64,000 bases of DNA, from positions 1-64,000 of the forward strand of contig NZ_SMNA01000008.1 of NCBI RefSeq assembly GCF_004353825.1. The letters run 5' to 3'. The DNA is from Occultella glacieicola (GTDB lineage Bacteria > Actinomycetota > Actinomycetes > Actinomycetales > Beutenbergiaceae). The notes below the pieces were generated by a model. It had not been told where the DNA came from, ran no database searches, and worked only from the letters and a program-made list of their open reading frames with translations. Shown here piece by piece: positions 54,801-62,163 of this stretch. How positions within the stretch are numbered: position 1 is the first letter of the stretch; every line of letters starts with the position of its first letter. The position numbers were made by a program, and so were the translations under genes.

Positions 54801-56760
54801 CCGGGGAGACGAGCACCCGGTCCGGGGTGATGTCCTCGATCCGCCAGGTGCTCGAGCCGAGGGTGAACGTGTCGCCCACCCGGGACTCGTAGACCATCTC
54901 CTCGTCGAGCTCGCCGACCCGTTTGCCGCCCCGCGCGCTGGTCTCCTGACCCACCACGTAGACGCCGTACAGGCCGCGGTCGGGGATGGTGCCGCCGCTG
55001 GTCGCGGCCAGCCGCAGTGCGCCCGGGCGGCCGGCCAGGGTGCCGGCGATCCGGTCCCAGACGATCCGCGGTCGCAGCTCGGCGAAGTCCTCGCTGGGGT
55101 AGCGCCCGGCGAGCATGTCCAGCACCGCGGCGAGGACCCCGGGCCCGAGGTCCGCGAACGGCGCGGCCCGGCGCACCAGCGTGGTCAGCTCATCGACGTC
55201 CCAGACGTCGAGGGCCGTCATCGCCACGATCTGCTGGGCGAGCACGTCCAGCGGGTTCGCCGGCACCGTGACCGCTTCGATCTGGCCCTCGCGTGCCCGC
55301 ACCGACGTGGTCGCGGCAGCGAGCAGGTCACCCCGGTGTGTGGGCAGCACCACCCCGTGCGACAGCGCCCCCACCTGGTGCCCGGCCCGGCCGATCCGCT
55401 GCAACGCACTCGCCACCGACGGCGGCGCACCCACCTGCACCACCAGGTCCACGGCGCCCATGTCGATGCCGAGTTCGAGCGAGCTCGTGGCGACCACGGC
55501 GGGCAGTGCACCGGACTTGAGCGCGGTCTCGATCGAGGTCCGCTCGTCCCGGCTCATCGACCCGTGGTGGGCGCGAGCGATGATGGCGTCCGCCGGAAGC
55601 GCGAGCCCGGTTCCTGATTGGGCCGGCGTCTGTGCCGCCTGGGCGGCGCCGGCGTCGAGGTCCGGCCCGAGCCCGAGACGCTCCGCCTGGACCTCGTTGA
55701 TCCGGGCCGTCAACCGCTCGGCACCGCGGCGGGAGTTCGTGAACACGATCGTGGAGGCATGCGAGGTGATCAGGTCCACGACCCGCTCGGTCACGTGCGG
55801 CCAGATCGACCCGCCGGCCGGCGGCCGGGATCGCGGCGAGGCGCCCGCGGCGTCCCCGGACAGGTCGAGGAGTGTCCCGCCGTCGCCGGCTGCGTCGCCC
55901 GAGGCGACCCCGAGCGGATCGAACGACGCGCCACCCTCGCCGCCCGGCCCACGGGCCGCCGTCGGGGTGCCGGCGACGTCCGCCAGGTCCGGGACCGGCA
56001 CCACGACGTCGATCCGCAGCTCCTTGCCCACGCTCGGCTGCACGATCCGGGTGGTGCGGCCACCGTCGGCCAGGGAGCGGGCGCCGGCCAGATAGCCGGC
56101 CACGGTGTCCACCGGCTGCACTGTCGCGGACAGCCCGATCCGCTGCGCCGGCGCGTCCAGCAGGGCGTCCAGCCGCTCCAGCGAGAGGGCCAGGTGGGCG
56201 CCGCGCTTGTTCCCGGCGAGCGCGTGCACCTCGTCGAGGATCACGTACTCGACGCCGCGCAGTCCCTCGCGCGCGGCCGAGGTGAGCACCAGGAACAGCG
56301 ACTCCGGCGTGGTGATCAGGATGTCCGGCGGTCTGGTGCCGAAGGCGCGGCGCTCGGCCGGCGGGGTGTCGCCGGTCCGGACACCGACCTGCACGTCGTT
56401 GACCGGCTCGCCCAGACCGGTGGCCAGGCGGGTGATCCCGACCAGTGGCGAGCGCAGGTTCCGCTCGACGTCCGCCGCGAGCGCCTTCAGTGGCGACACG
56501 TACAGCACCCGGCACCGGCGCGCGCGGTCGGCCGGCGCCGGAGCGAGCAGGAGATGGTCCAGGGCCCACAGAAACGCCGCGAGAGTCTTCCCCGAGCCCG
56601 TCGGCGCGACCACGAGCGCGTGGTGCCCGGAGGAGATCGCGTCCCAGGCCCCGGCCTGGGCCGACGTCGGGGCGTCGAACGCGCCGGAGAACCAGGCCCG
56701 GGTCGGCGCGCTGAAGCCCGCCAGCATGCTCTCGCTCGCCTCGGTGGTCACCTGGGCCAT
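51883..56760 (-). CDS. lhr: Lhr-type ATP-dependent DNA/RNA helicase (long form)
   Basis: Superfamily 2, 3'-5' helicase involved in DNA repair. 1625 residues: Walker A APTGSGKT (52-59), DEVH box (176-179), second RecA domain with GIDMGAVDLVVQVG and QRIGRAGH, winged helix, and the long C-terminal half peculiar to full-length Lhr. A Gly/Ala-rich low-complexity insert (about 305-355) interrupts the first helicase part. The start is uncertain: ATG 56760 fits the family N-terminus, ATG 56781 has a weak AGAGG. Operon with nei; divergent from DUF3046 across a region with TGTCGG repeats. Confidence 0.94.
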   Translation of the reverse strand: MAQVTTEASESMLAGFSAPTRAWFSGAFDAPTSAQAGAWDAISSGHHALVVAPTGSGKTLAAFLWALDHLLLAPAPADRARRCRVLYVSPLKALAADVERNLRSPLVGITRLATGLGEPVNDVQVGVRTGDTPPAERRAFGTRPPDILITTPESLFLVLTSAAREGLRGVEYVILDEVHALAGNKRGAHLALSLERLDALLDAPAQRIGLSATVQPVDTVAGYLAGARSLADGGRTTRIVQPSVGKELRIDVVVPVPDLADVAGTPTAARGPGGEGGASFDPLGVASGDAAGDGGTLLDLSGDAAGASPRSRPPAGGSIWPHVTERVVDLITSHASTIVFTNSRRGAERLTARINEVQAERLGLGPDLDAGAAQAAQTPAQSGTGLALPADAIIARAHHGSMSRDERTSIETALKSGALPAVVATSSLELGIDMGAVDLVVQVGAPPSVASALQRIGRAGHQVGALSHGVVLPTHRGDLLAAATTSVRAREGQIEAVTVPANPLDVLAQQIVAMTALDVWDVDELTTLVRRAAPFADLGPGVLAAVLDMLAGRYPSEDFAELRPRIVWDRIAGTLAGRPGALRLAATSGGTIPDRGLYGVYVVGQETSARGGKRVGELDEEMVYESRVGDTFTLGSSTWRIEDITPDRVLVSPAPGLPGRLPFWKGDAPGRPAELGRAIGGMIREIGAAGFAPASLDEWGLDDWARDNLLAYLRDQEAATGRLSTDRTIVVERFRDELGDWRVVIHSPYGAKVHAPWALVLGANLRRRFGMDVAAMHSDDGIVLRLPDTADVWDADDWDLTGLGGGADGAGQESAVRSTESARAGGAGELPLEDLLLEPDATSREVVAALAGSAHFAARFREAAARSLLLPRRRPDRRQPLWQQRQRSAQLLSVAADYPDFPVVLEAVRECLQDDFDVPALTELMSQIQGRRVRVVEVHTQQPSPFAQSLLFGYVAQFLYEGDAPLAERRAAALTLDPTLLAELLGEGADVAELLDPGALASVEAEVGLRTETSLAGDAEAVLDHIRRLGPITDAELTERVRTPELLDGWLTELAASRRILSVRVAGQAQWCVVEDAGRLRDALGVALPVGLPEAMTTPVPTALTDLVRRHARTHGPFRAGQVAARLGLGTAALAPVLRDLTERGLLDSGTLRPAEAHTAQTLALPGPDYCDADVLRRIRRRSLAVLRAEVEAVPAEALGVFLPRWHQVRQLRGVDGLLTAIDQLAGTPVAASALETLILPTRVVDYAPELLDELTTAGEVVWVGAGGGPGTDGMVALLTADAVADLAPPASTEHPTAVGRAVRDVLAAGGGRFFRDIVAEVRLGWTESDPPEAAEILTALWEAAWDGAATNDTLTPLRARLGAKPRAGTRSTHRARPRGRSLRSVALRRPGAHPLGPATPDDAVGRWSCLPPRSDEARRATAAAVALLERDGLVTRGTVGDRFAGGFSTVYRVLAGLEVTGQVRRGYFVEGLGAAQFALPESVDRLRSDARAGVGALLLAATDPANPYGAALGWPEPMGMVEQTSGHRPGRKVGASVVVVGGELVLYLERGAKTLLSFTRDPATLGPAAQELARVARTGALGRFTVHRADGAPALSDRSPLVDALAEAGFIATPRGLRLRQDRG

Positions 56761-56786
56761 TCTGCCTGGGGCCGCTGACATCAGCC

Positions 56787-56852
56787 TCTGTCGGCCCCTG
56801 TCGGTGGCCCCGTGCACCCTGTGTCGGCACCTGTCGGCACCGTGACCTACGC
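56787..56852 (+). repeat. Two 33-bp modules each with two TGTCGG boxes
   Basis: TGTCGG occurs at 56789, 56799, 56822 and 56832, always on the plus strand. Boxes within a pair are 10 bp apart and the pairs are 33 bp apart. The first 18 positions of the two modules match at 16. This looks like a duplicated regulator-binding site placed one helical turn apart. Confidence 0.75.
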
Positions 56853-56853
56853 T
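56831..56853 (+). promoter_or_regulatory. RecA-NDp/PafBC-type promoter of the DUF3046 gene, leaderless
   Basis: CTGTCGGCA (56831-56839), eight bases, TACGCT (56848-56853), then seven bases to the GTG. The TGTCGG core and the eight-base spacing match the actinobacterial DNA-damage promoter TTGTCRGTG-N8-TANNNT; the outer positions of the first box deviate (six of nine match). Confidence 0.6.
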
Positions 56854-56860
56854 GGCCCGC

Positions 56861-57091
56861 GTGAAGCATTCCGAGTTCTGGGCCGCCATGGAGGATACGT
56901 TCGGCCGCTACGCCGGCTCCCTGGCGCAGGACCTCGTCCTCGCGCCGCTGAACGGGCGCACCGCGAACGAGGCGCTCGCGGACGGGGAGAACCCGGACCG
57001 GGTCTGGGCGGCGATCTGCGTCGTCAACGAACTCCCGGAGTCCGTGCGCTGGCACCACCGCACCGCAGACCACAAGACGAAGCGCCGGTAG
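56861..57091 (+). CDS. DUF3046 family protein
   Basis: 76 residues: MKHSEFWAAMEDTFG at the N-terminus and the VWAAICVVNELPESVRWH segment are typical of DUF3046. Function unknown. In mycobacteria and many relatives the gene lies next to recA-recX, which suggests a link to DNA repair. Here it is divergent from lhr-nei, and an ABC exporter rather than recA follows. The GTG start is set by a -10 seven bases upstream; the message should be leaderless and may be damage-inducible. Confidence 0.92.
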   Translation: MKHSEFWAAMEDTFGRYAGSLAQDLVLAPLNGRTANEALADGENPDRVWAAICVVNELPESVRWHHRTADHKTKRR

Positions 57092-57107
57092 TAGGTTGCT
57101 AGCAACC
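57092..57107 (+). promoter_or_regulatory. Perfect 14-bp palindrome over the promoter of the DrrABC-type exporter
   Basis: GGTTGCTAGCAACC (57094-57107) is fully self-complementary. A -10-like TAGGTT (57092-57097) overlaps its left arm, so a bound dimer would block transcription. Placed between the DUF3046 stop and the ABC ATPase gene. No regulator is adjacent. Confidence 0.6.
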
Positions 57108-57132
57108 CAGCATCCGTGATGACATAGCCACC

Positions 57133-58053
57133 ATGTCCCTGATCCGCGCCACCGGCCTGCGCAAGACCTTCGGTGACTTCGTCGCCGTCGACGGCATCGA
57201 CGTCGAGGTCGCCGCCGGGGAGTCCTTCGGTTTCCTCGGCCCGAACGGCGCCGGTAAGACGTCCACGATGCGCATGATCGGCGCCACGTCCCCGGTCTCC
57301 GGCGGCGAGCTCACGGTTTTCGGGATGGACCCGGCCTCCCACGCCTCGCAGATCAAGGCCCGCCTGGGCGTGGTCCCGCAGACCGACGCCCTCGACGAGG
57401 AGCTGCGGGTGCGCGAGAACCTGCTCGTCTATGGCCGGTACTTCGGCCTGACCCGTGAGCAGGTCCGGGCCCGCACCGGGCCACTGCTGGAGTTCGCACA
57501 GCTGACCGAGAAGAGCGACGCCGTCGTCGAGTCGCTCTCCGGCGGCATGAAGCGCCGGCTGACGATCGCCCGGGCCCTCATCAACGAGCCGAGCCTGCTG
57601 CTCCTGGACGAGCCGACCACCGGACTCGACCCGCAGGCCCGCCACGTGCTGTGGGACCGGCTGTTCCGGCTCAAGCGGGACGGCGTCACGCTCGTGCTGA
57701 CCACGCATTACATGGACGAGGCCGAGCAGCTGTGCGACCGGCTGGTGGTGATGGACCACGGACGGATCGTCGCGGAGGGCTCACCCCGCTCCCTGATCGC
57801 CCAGCACGCCTCCCGGGAGGTCCTCGAGCTTCGGTTCGACGTCGCCGACCACGCCGAGCGGGTCGAGGAGGTCGCCGGCATTGCCGAGCGGGTCGAGGTG
57901 CTCGCCGACCGGCTGCTGCTCTACGTCCACGATGGCGACGGCGCCCTCGAGACCGTCGCCGCGCGCGGCGTGCACCCGCTCTCGGCGCTGGTGCGCCGGG
58001 CCTCGCTCGAGGACGTGTTCCTGCGCCTGACCGGGCGGAGCCTGATCGAATGA
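57133..58053 (+). CDS. ABC exporter ATPase, DrrA/NodI type
   Basis: 306 residues. Walker A GPNGAGKT (about 37-44), signature LSGGM, Walker B LLLLDEPTTGLD, and switch His in TTHYMDEAEQ; all catalytic residues are intact. The C-terminal extension of about 70 residues is typical of daunorubicin-resistance (DrrA) and NodI-like ATPases. It begins a three-gene operon with two ABC-2 permeases joined by start/stop overlaps. Drug or lipid export is likely; the cargo is unknown. Confidence 0.93.
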   Translation: MSLIRATGLRKTFGDFVAVDGIDVEVAAGESFGFLGPNGAGKTSTMRMIGATSPVSGGELTVFGMDPASHASQIKARLGVVPQTDALDEELRVRENLLVYGRYFGLTREQVRARTGPLLEFAQLTEKSDAVVESLSGGMKRRLTIARALINEPSLLLLDEPTTGLDPQARHVLWDRLFRLKRDGVTLVLTTHYMDEAEQLCDRLVVMDHGRIVAEGSPRSLIAQHASREVLELRFDVADHAERVEEVAGIAERVEVLADRLLLYVHDGDGALETVAARGVHPLSALVRRASLEDVFLRLTGRSLIE

Positions 58054-58955
58054 GCCGGGCACACGAGCAGGGCCCGACGGCGCCGCCCGGCTCCGCGGGT
58101 GAGGTCGCCTCGGTGGGTGGATCCGCCGTCGACGACGCCGGACGGGCGGAGACCCCGACGGGCCGGGTCGGCGGTGGCTGGCGCGCCGTGCTCGGCTACT
58201 GGCTGGCCGTGTACAAGCGGATCTGGCGCTCCACGGTGATCTCCTCGTTCCTGGCCCCGCTGCTCTACCTGGCCGGGATGGGCTACGGGCTCGGCGCGCT
58301 GATCGACTCCGGGGACCGCACCGCGGTGCCCGGAGTCCCCTATGTGGCGTTCGTCGCGACCGGGCTGGTGGCGGCCCAGGCGATGATGACGGCGTCCGCG
58401 GAGACCACCTACAACGTGTTCGGTGCGATCAAGTGGCTGCGCACCTACGACGCGATGCTGGTGACGCCGCTCCGGGTGGTGGACCTGGTCCGGGGCCACC
58501 TGGTCTACGTGCTGATGCGCCTGACCCTGGTGGCCGGGGTGTTCGTCCTGGTCTCGCTCGTGCTGCGGGCCATGGACGGCCCGCTCGCGCTGGCCGCCGT
58601 GCCGGTCGCCGTGCTCGGCGGGCTGTCGTTCGCCACTCCGATCTATGCGTTCTCCGCGACGATCCAGCGCGAGGAGGGCTTCAACGTGCTGCAGCGGTTC
58701 GTCATCATGCCCCTGTTCCTGTTCTCCGGGACGTTCTTCCCGCTCGCGCAGCTGCCGATGGGCCTGCAGGTGATCGGCTGGATCTCGCCGCTGACGCACA
58801 CGGTCGCGCTCACCCGGGCCCTCGGCCTGGGGCCGGACTCGCCGCTCTGGCTGGAGCCGTGGCGGTTCGCCGCGCACGTCGCCTACCTCGCGCTCTGGGC
58901 CGGCGCCGGCTACCTGCTCGCGGTGCGGGCCCTGCGCCGACGGATGGTCCTCTGA
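58050..58955 (+). CDS. ABC-2 type permease (first)
   Basis: 301 residues: a polar N-terminus of about 45 residues, then six predicted helices, with the ABC-2 signature region near FSGTFFPLAQLPMGLQVIGW. It starts at an ATGA overlap with the ATPase gene. Forms the membrane part with the next gene, to which its stop is fused as TGATG. Confidence 0.92.
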   Translation: MSRAHEQGPTAPPGSAGEVASVGGSAVDDAGRAETPTGRVGGGWRAVLGYWLAVYKRIWRSTVISSFLAPLLYLAGMGYGLGALIDSGDRTAVPGVPYVAFVATGLVAAQAMMTASAETTYNVFGAIKWLRTYDAMLVTPLRVVDLVRGHLVYVLMRLTLVAGVFVLVSLVLRAMDGPLALAAVPVAVLGGLSFATPIYAFSATIQREEGFNVLQRFVIMPLFLFSGTFFPLAQLPMGLQVIGWISPLTHTVALTRALGLGPDSPLWLEPWRFAAHVAYLALWAGAGYLLAVRALRRRMVL

Positions 58956-59770
58956 TGGCTACGGGCACCACTGCGGCTCCGGCCCGCCACGCGCTGCCGT
59001 TCCCGGTCGCGATGGCCCGCCCGGCCGCCCTCGTGGAGCGGAACCTGAGGGCCGCCCGGCACTACTGGCTGACATTCGTCTCCGGCTTCTTCGAGCCGGT
59101 GTTCTACCTGTTCGCGATGGGCGTGGGAATCGGGGCTCTGGTCGGTTCGGTCGACGTCGACGGGCGCGAGATCCCGTACGCGGTGTTCGTGGCCCCGGCG
59201 ATGATGGCGACGTCGGCCATGAACGGCGCCGTGTACGACTCGACCGGGAACGTCTTCTACAAGCTCAAGCACTCCAAGCTGTACCGGTCCGTGCTGTCCA
59301 CGCCGCTGCGGCCCTGGGACATCGCCGCCGGCGAGATCTCCTGGGCGCTGCTGCGCGGGCTGATCTACTCGGCGGCGTTCCTGCTGGTGGCGGCCGTGGC
59401 CGGGTTCGTCCCCTCGTGGTGGGCGCTGCTGGCGATCCCCGCGTGCACGCTGATCGGGCTCGGCTTCGCAGCCGTCGGGATGGCCGCGACCACCTACATG
59501 CGGTCCTGGAACGACATGGACTACGTGCAACTCGCGATCCTGCCGATGTTCCTGTTCTCGGCGACGTTCTACCCGCTCGCGACCTACCCGCCGGCGCTGC
59601 AGTGGGTGGTGCAGGCCACGCCGCTCTATCACGGCGTCGATCTCGTTCGTGGCCTGATGATGGGGGACCTGCACGTGGGCCTGTTGGTCCATGTCGGCTA
59701 CCTCGCGGTGTTCTCCGCGCTCGGTCTCTGGGCCACGACCCGCCGGATCGGGACCCTGTTGCTGACCTGA
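58955..59770 (+). CDS. ABC-2 type permease (second)
   Basis: 271 residues, six predicted helices and the ABC-2 signature FSATFYPLATYPPALQWVVQ. It is related to, but clearly different from, the preceding permease, so the transporter is probably a heterodimer of two permeases with two copies of the ATPase. Last gene of the operon. Confidence 0.92.
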   Translation: MATGTTAAPARHALPFPVAMARPAALVERNLRAARHYWLTFVSGFFEPVFYLFAMGVGIGALVGSVDVDGREIPYAVFVAPAMMATSAMNGAVYDSTGNVFYKLKHSKLYRSVLSTPLRPWDIAAGEISWALLRGLIYSAAFLLVAAVAGFVPSWWALLAIPACTLIGLGFAAVGMAATTYMRSWNDMDYVQLAILPMFLFSATFYPLATYPPALQWVVQATPLYHGVDLVRGLMMGDLHVGLLVHVGYLAVFSALGLWATTRRIGTLLLT

Positions 59771-59857
59771 GCCGTCATGGTGATCCCTCGGTTCGGGACG
59801 GCGGACGAGATACATGCTCGGCTGTCCACAGATGAGTGACGGCGGGGGCCTCCCGGC

Positions 59858-60153
59858 ATGATCATCGACACGTCGGCAGTCGTCGCCATCCTGCTGCGGA
59901 TCCCGTCCTCTCTCGTCGCCTCGACGAACTGCTGGCAGAGCTCCAGGTCGACGTGGCGCCGGTCGATGCGGACCAGTCCAGGATCGCCCGGCAGGCGTAC
60001 CGCGACTTCGGCAAGGGGTCGGGGCATCCGGCCCAGCTGAACTTCGGTGACTGCTCCTCCTACGCGCTCGCGTCGGCCGTCGACGAAGCGCTGCCGTTCA
60101 AGGGCCACGACTTCACCCACACAGACATCCGATCCGCGCTGGACGCGGGCTGA
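59858..60153 (+). pseudogene. vapC: Broken vapC (PIN-domain toxin) remnant
   Basis: The first 14 codons read [14 protein letters not shown], a canonical PIN start with the metal-binding Asp4. The frame then changes near 59900 and the C-terminal half continues in another frame: [19 protein letters not shown], then [17 protein letters not shown] with a metal-binding Asp and GHDFTHTDI. About 40 residues usually found between these parts, including a conserved acidic residue, are missing. Internal deletion plus frameshift has inactivated it. No antitoxin gene is recognisable upstream (59771-59857). Confidence 0.8.
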
Positions 60154-60162
60154 CCCGAACGC

Positions 60163-61008
60163 TCAGCCTCGGCCGTCCCGCCACGAGTGCACCGGGGCGT
60201 ACCCGAGCACGCGGCGGGCCTTGTCGATCGAGAGCATGGTGTCGTGCTCGCCGAGGTCACGCGTGATCGGGACGTCGGGAAAGACCTCGGCGACGAGTTC
60301 GGCGTTGGGTCGGGTGGTCACCGTGTCCGGAGAGGCGATGATGAACCGGTCGAAGCCGGTCACGTCGAGTTCGAGGGCGCGCAGCACCGCCTGCGCACCG
60401 TCGCGGGCGTCGATGTAGGACCACAGGTTCCACTTGCGATCGCGCGGGTCGGCGTCGAACGGGAACGCCTCGTAGTCCTGCGGGTACATCACGTTGGAGA
60501 ACCGCAACGCGATGATCTTCAGCTCCGGGTCCCACCGGGTGAGCTCGATCGCCATCGTCTCCTCGAGGTGCTTCACCAGGGAGTAGGTGGACTCCGGCCG
60601 TGCCGGGTACGCCTCGTCCACCGGGATGTACGGGGGCGGCGTGTCGAACGGGAGCCCGAGCACCGTCTCGCTGGAGGCGTACACGATGTTGCGGATCCCG
60701 AGCCGCCGGGCCGCCTGGAACACGTGGAACGTGGAGAGCAGGTTGTTCTGGAACGTCGCGACATCGCTGGCCAGGCCCGGCGCCGGGATCGCCGCCAGGT
60801 GGACCACGGCGTCCAGTCCGGCGTGGGTGTCGTCGATGCCGGCGAGCGCGTCGACCACCTGCCCATGATCGGTGAGGTCCACGCGGGTGAAGCCCGGTGC
60901 GCGCTCGCCGAACCGGTCCAGGGCGACGACGGCGTGCCCCGCCTCGCGCAGGTACGTCACCACGACCCGACCCAGCTTGCCGGACGCACCGGTCACCGCG
61001 ATCTGCAT
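60163..61008 (-). CDS. NAD-dependent epimerase/dehydratase (extended SDR)
   Basis: 281 residues. Rossmann motif TGASGKLG at the N-terminus, VVHLAAIP, and the catalytic YSLVK (Tyr-x3-Lys) with an upstream ASSETVLG Ser. It resembles UDP-sugar epimerases but is short, as in uronate dehydrogenase-like proteins; the exact substrate is open. The ATG follows TACGCT by six bases, a leaderless arrangement. It is convergent with the vapC remnant, with ten bases between. Confidence 0.88.
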   Translation of the reverse strand: MQIAVTGASGKLGRVVVTYLREAGHAVVALDRFGERAPGFTRVDLTDHGQVVDALAGIDDTHAGLDAVVHLAAIPAPGLASDVATFQNNLLSTFHVFQAARRLGIRNIVYASSETVLGLPFDTPPPYIPVDEAYPARPESTYSLVKHLEETMAIELTRWDPELKIIALRFSNVMYPQDYEAFPFDADPRDRKWNLWSYIDARDGAQAVLRALELDVTGFDRFIIASPDTVTTRPNAELVAEVFPDVPITRDLGEHDTMLSIDKARRVLGYAPVHSWRDGRG

Positions 61009-61014
61009 GGGCCG

Positions 61015-61020
61015 AGCGTA
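61015..61020 (-). promoter_or_regulatory. -10 element of the epimerase gene, leaderless
   Basis: Minus-strand TACGCT six bases before the ATG. It starts transcription within the 29-base gap to the next minus-strand gene. Confidence 0.45.
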
Positions 61021-61037
61021 CGCCCGACCGGCGCCGG

Positions 61038-61562
61038 TCAGCCCCCAGCGACCACCCTCGCCGCCGGGATGGTCAGGGCGTGCCGGGCCAGCACGGTCAG
61101 CCACACCATGACGAACGGGATGACGCTCACGTTCTTGATCGCCAGTTCCCAGGACAGGAACGTCGCCCGGGCGGAGGTCTCCAAGCCGGCCGCGACCGCG
61201 TCCGGGATCACCTTCGCCACGATCGTCAGCGCCACCAGCAGGGCGGCGCTGGCCAGCAGCACCCCCGTGCGGCCCTCGAGGAACCGGCTCAGCCGATCGC
61301 CGACCTCGGACCAGGGCGCGTCGGAGTCCGCGAAGACGCGTCGCACCACCCAGACCAGGAACAGCACCCGCACCGCCACCGTCACCACCTCGCCGCCGAC
61401 CCCGCCGGCCCAGGCGAACCGCTCGTCGCCGCCGACGGCGAGGAACCGCTGCGCCGACGCGACCGCCCCGAACGCGAACACCACCGGGTAGTGCCGCACG
61501 AAGAACACCCCCGCCACCCCGAACACCCCGACCGCCTCGCCCCATGCCCCGCTCCACCTCAT
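61038..61562 (-). CDS. Membrane protein of unknown function, MarR-linked
   Basis: 174 residues with four or so hydrophobic segments (about 8-35, 50-75, 98-118, 140-165). No recognised family or catalytic motif. An AAGGGA ribosome binding site lies about nine bases before the ATG. Divergent from a MarR gene with a 25-bp palindrome between them, so it is probably controlled by it and may have a transport or stress role. Confidence 0.7.
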   Translation of the reverse strand: MRWSGAWGEAVGVFGVAGVFFVRHYPVVFAFGAVASAQRFLAVGGDERFAWAGGVGGEVVTVAVRVLFLVWVVRRVFADSDAPWSEVGDRLSRFLEGRTGVLLASAALLVALTIVAKVIPDAVAAGLETSARATFLSWELAIKNVSVIPFVMVWLTVLARHALTIPAARVVAGG

Positions 61563-61577
61563 CGGACCAATCCCTTC

Positions 61578-61602
61578 AGTTCACTAAATGATTCAGTAGA
61601 CT
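61578..61602. promoter_or_regulatory. MarR operator candidate, 25-bp palindrome
   Basis: Arms of 12 bases match at nine positions around a central G (left arm AGTTCACTAAAT, right arm ATTCAGTAGACT). It is A/T-rich and sits between two divergent starts; TAGACT at its right end (61597-61602) can be the marR -10. Confidence 0.7.
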
Positions 61603-61632
61603 AAAAGGTATCATCGGGTGGAGGATGTGACC

Positions 61633-62103
61633 ATGCCCGATGCGGAACCCGACCAGATGCTCGAGCCGGACCGGCTCGGGGCCGACCTGAGCGACGCCGT
61701 CGTGCTCTTCCATGAGGCGATCGGTTCCCTGATGGGGCTGTCCGCCGCCGACCACAAGGCGCTCGGCATCCTGGGCCGGGAGGGTCCGATGTCCGCGGGG
61801 GAGTTGGCCGAGCGGACGTCGCTGACGGCGGGAGCGGTGACCGGACTGGTGGACCGCCTCGAGCGCGCCGGACTCGCGAGTCGCGAGCGAGACCCGGCCG
61901 ACCGGCGCCGCCTCGTGGTCACGGCCGCCCGGGCAGCCGACCCCCAGGTGGCCGAGGCGTTCGCCGGCCTCGGCTCCGCCATGGCCGCGGTGACCGCGCG
62001 ATTCACTCCGGACCAGCTCGAGACGATCGCCGAGTGGGTGCGGCTCACCAGCGCGGCGGTGCGCGGCCAGGCCGCAGCGATCGCGGCCCGTCGCGAGGCG
62101 TAG
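61633..62103 (+). CDS. MarR-family transcriptional regulator
   Basis: 156 residues. The winged helix (about 35-100) contains LGREGPMSAGELAERTSLT, the recognition helix GAVTGLVDRLERAGL and the wing RERDPADRRRLVV, all typical. ATG at 61633 is chosen because GGAGG lies nine bases upstream; a GTG at 61618 would place that site inside the gene. Divergent from a membrane protein and likely autorepressing through the palindrome upstream. Confidence 0.92.
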   Translation: MPDAEPDQMLEPDRLGADLSDAVVLFHEAIGSLMGLSAADHKALGILGREGPMSAGELAERTSLTAGAVTGLVDRLERAGLASRERDPADRRRLVVTAARAADPQVAEAFAGLGSAMAAVTARFTPDQLETIAEWVRLTSAAVRGQAAAIAARREA

Positions 62104-62122
62104 GCCGCGGCTCGCCGAGGGT

Positions 62123-62163
62123 GCGATCCTGCGGCTGAACCAGCCCATGAGCCGCACGATCGC
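62123..62163 (+). terminator. Hairpin after marR
   Basis: 14-bp stem with one mismatch (62123-62136 with 62150-62163), 13-base loop, followed by CCCTTCG. The remaining bases up to iclR show a possible -10 TAGGCT (62287-62292) and a GGGAGG site before the iclR ATG. Confidence 0.6.

Noticed and set aside
56787-56852. TGTCGG repeats as a CRISPR-like or attachment-site array
   Set aside because: Units are too short and regular at 10 and 33 bp, no spacers or cas genes are present, and they fit a promoter.
59777-59839. 20-codon frame just upstream of the vapC remnant, read as an antitoxin
   Set aside because: Too short and without a recognisable VapB DNA-binding part; ends in DE by chance is enough to explain it.
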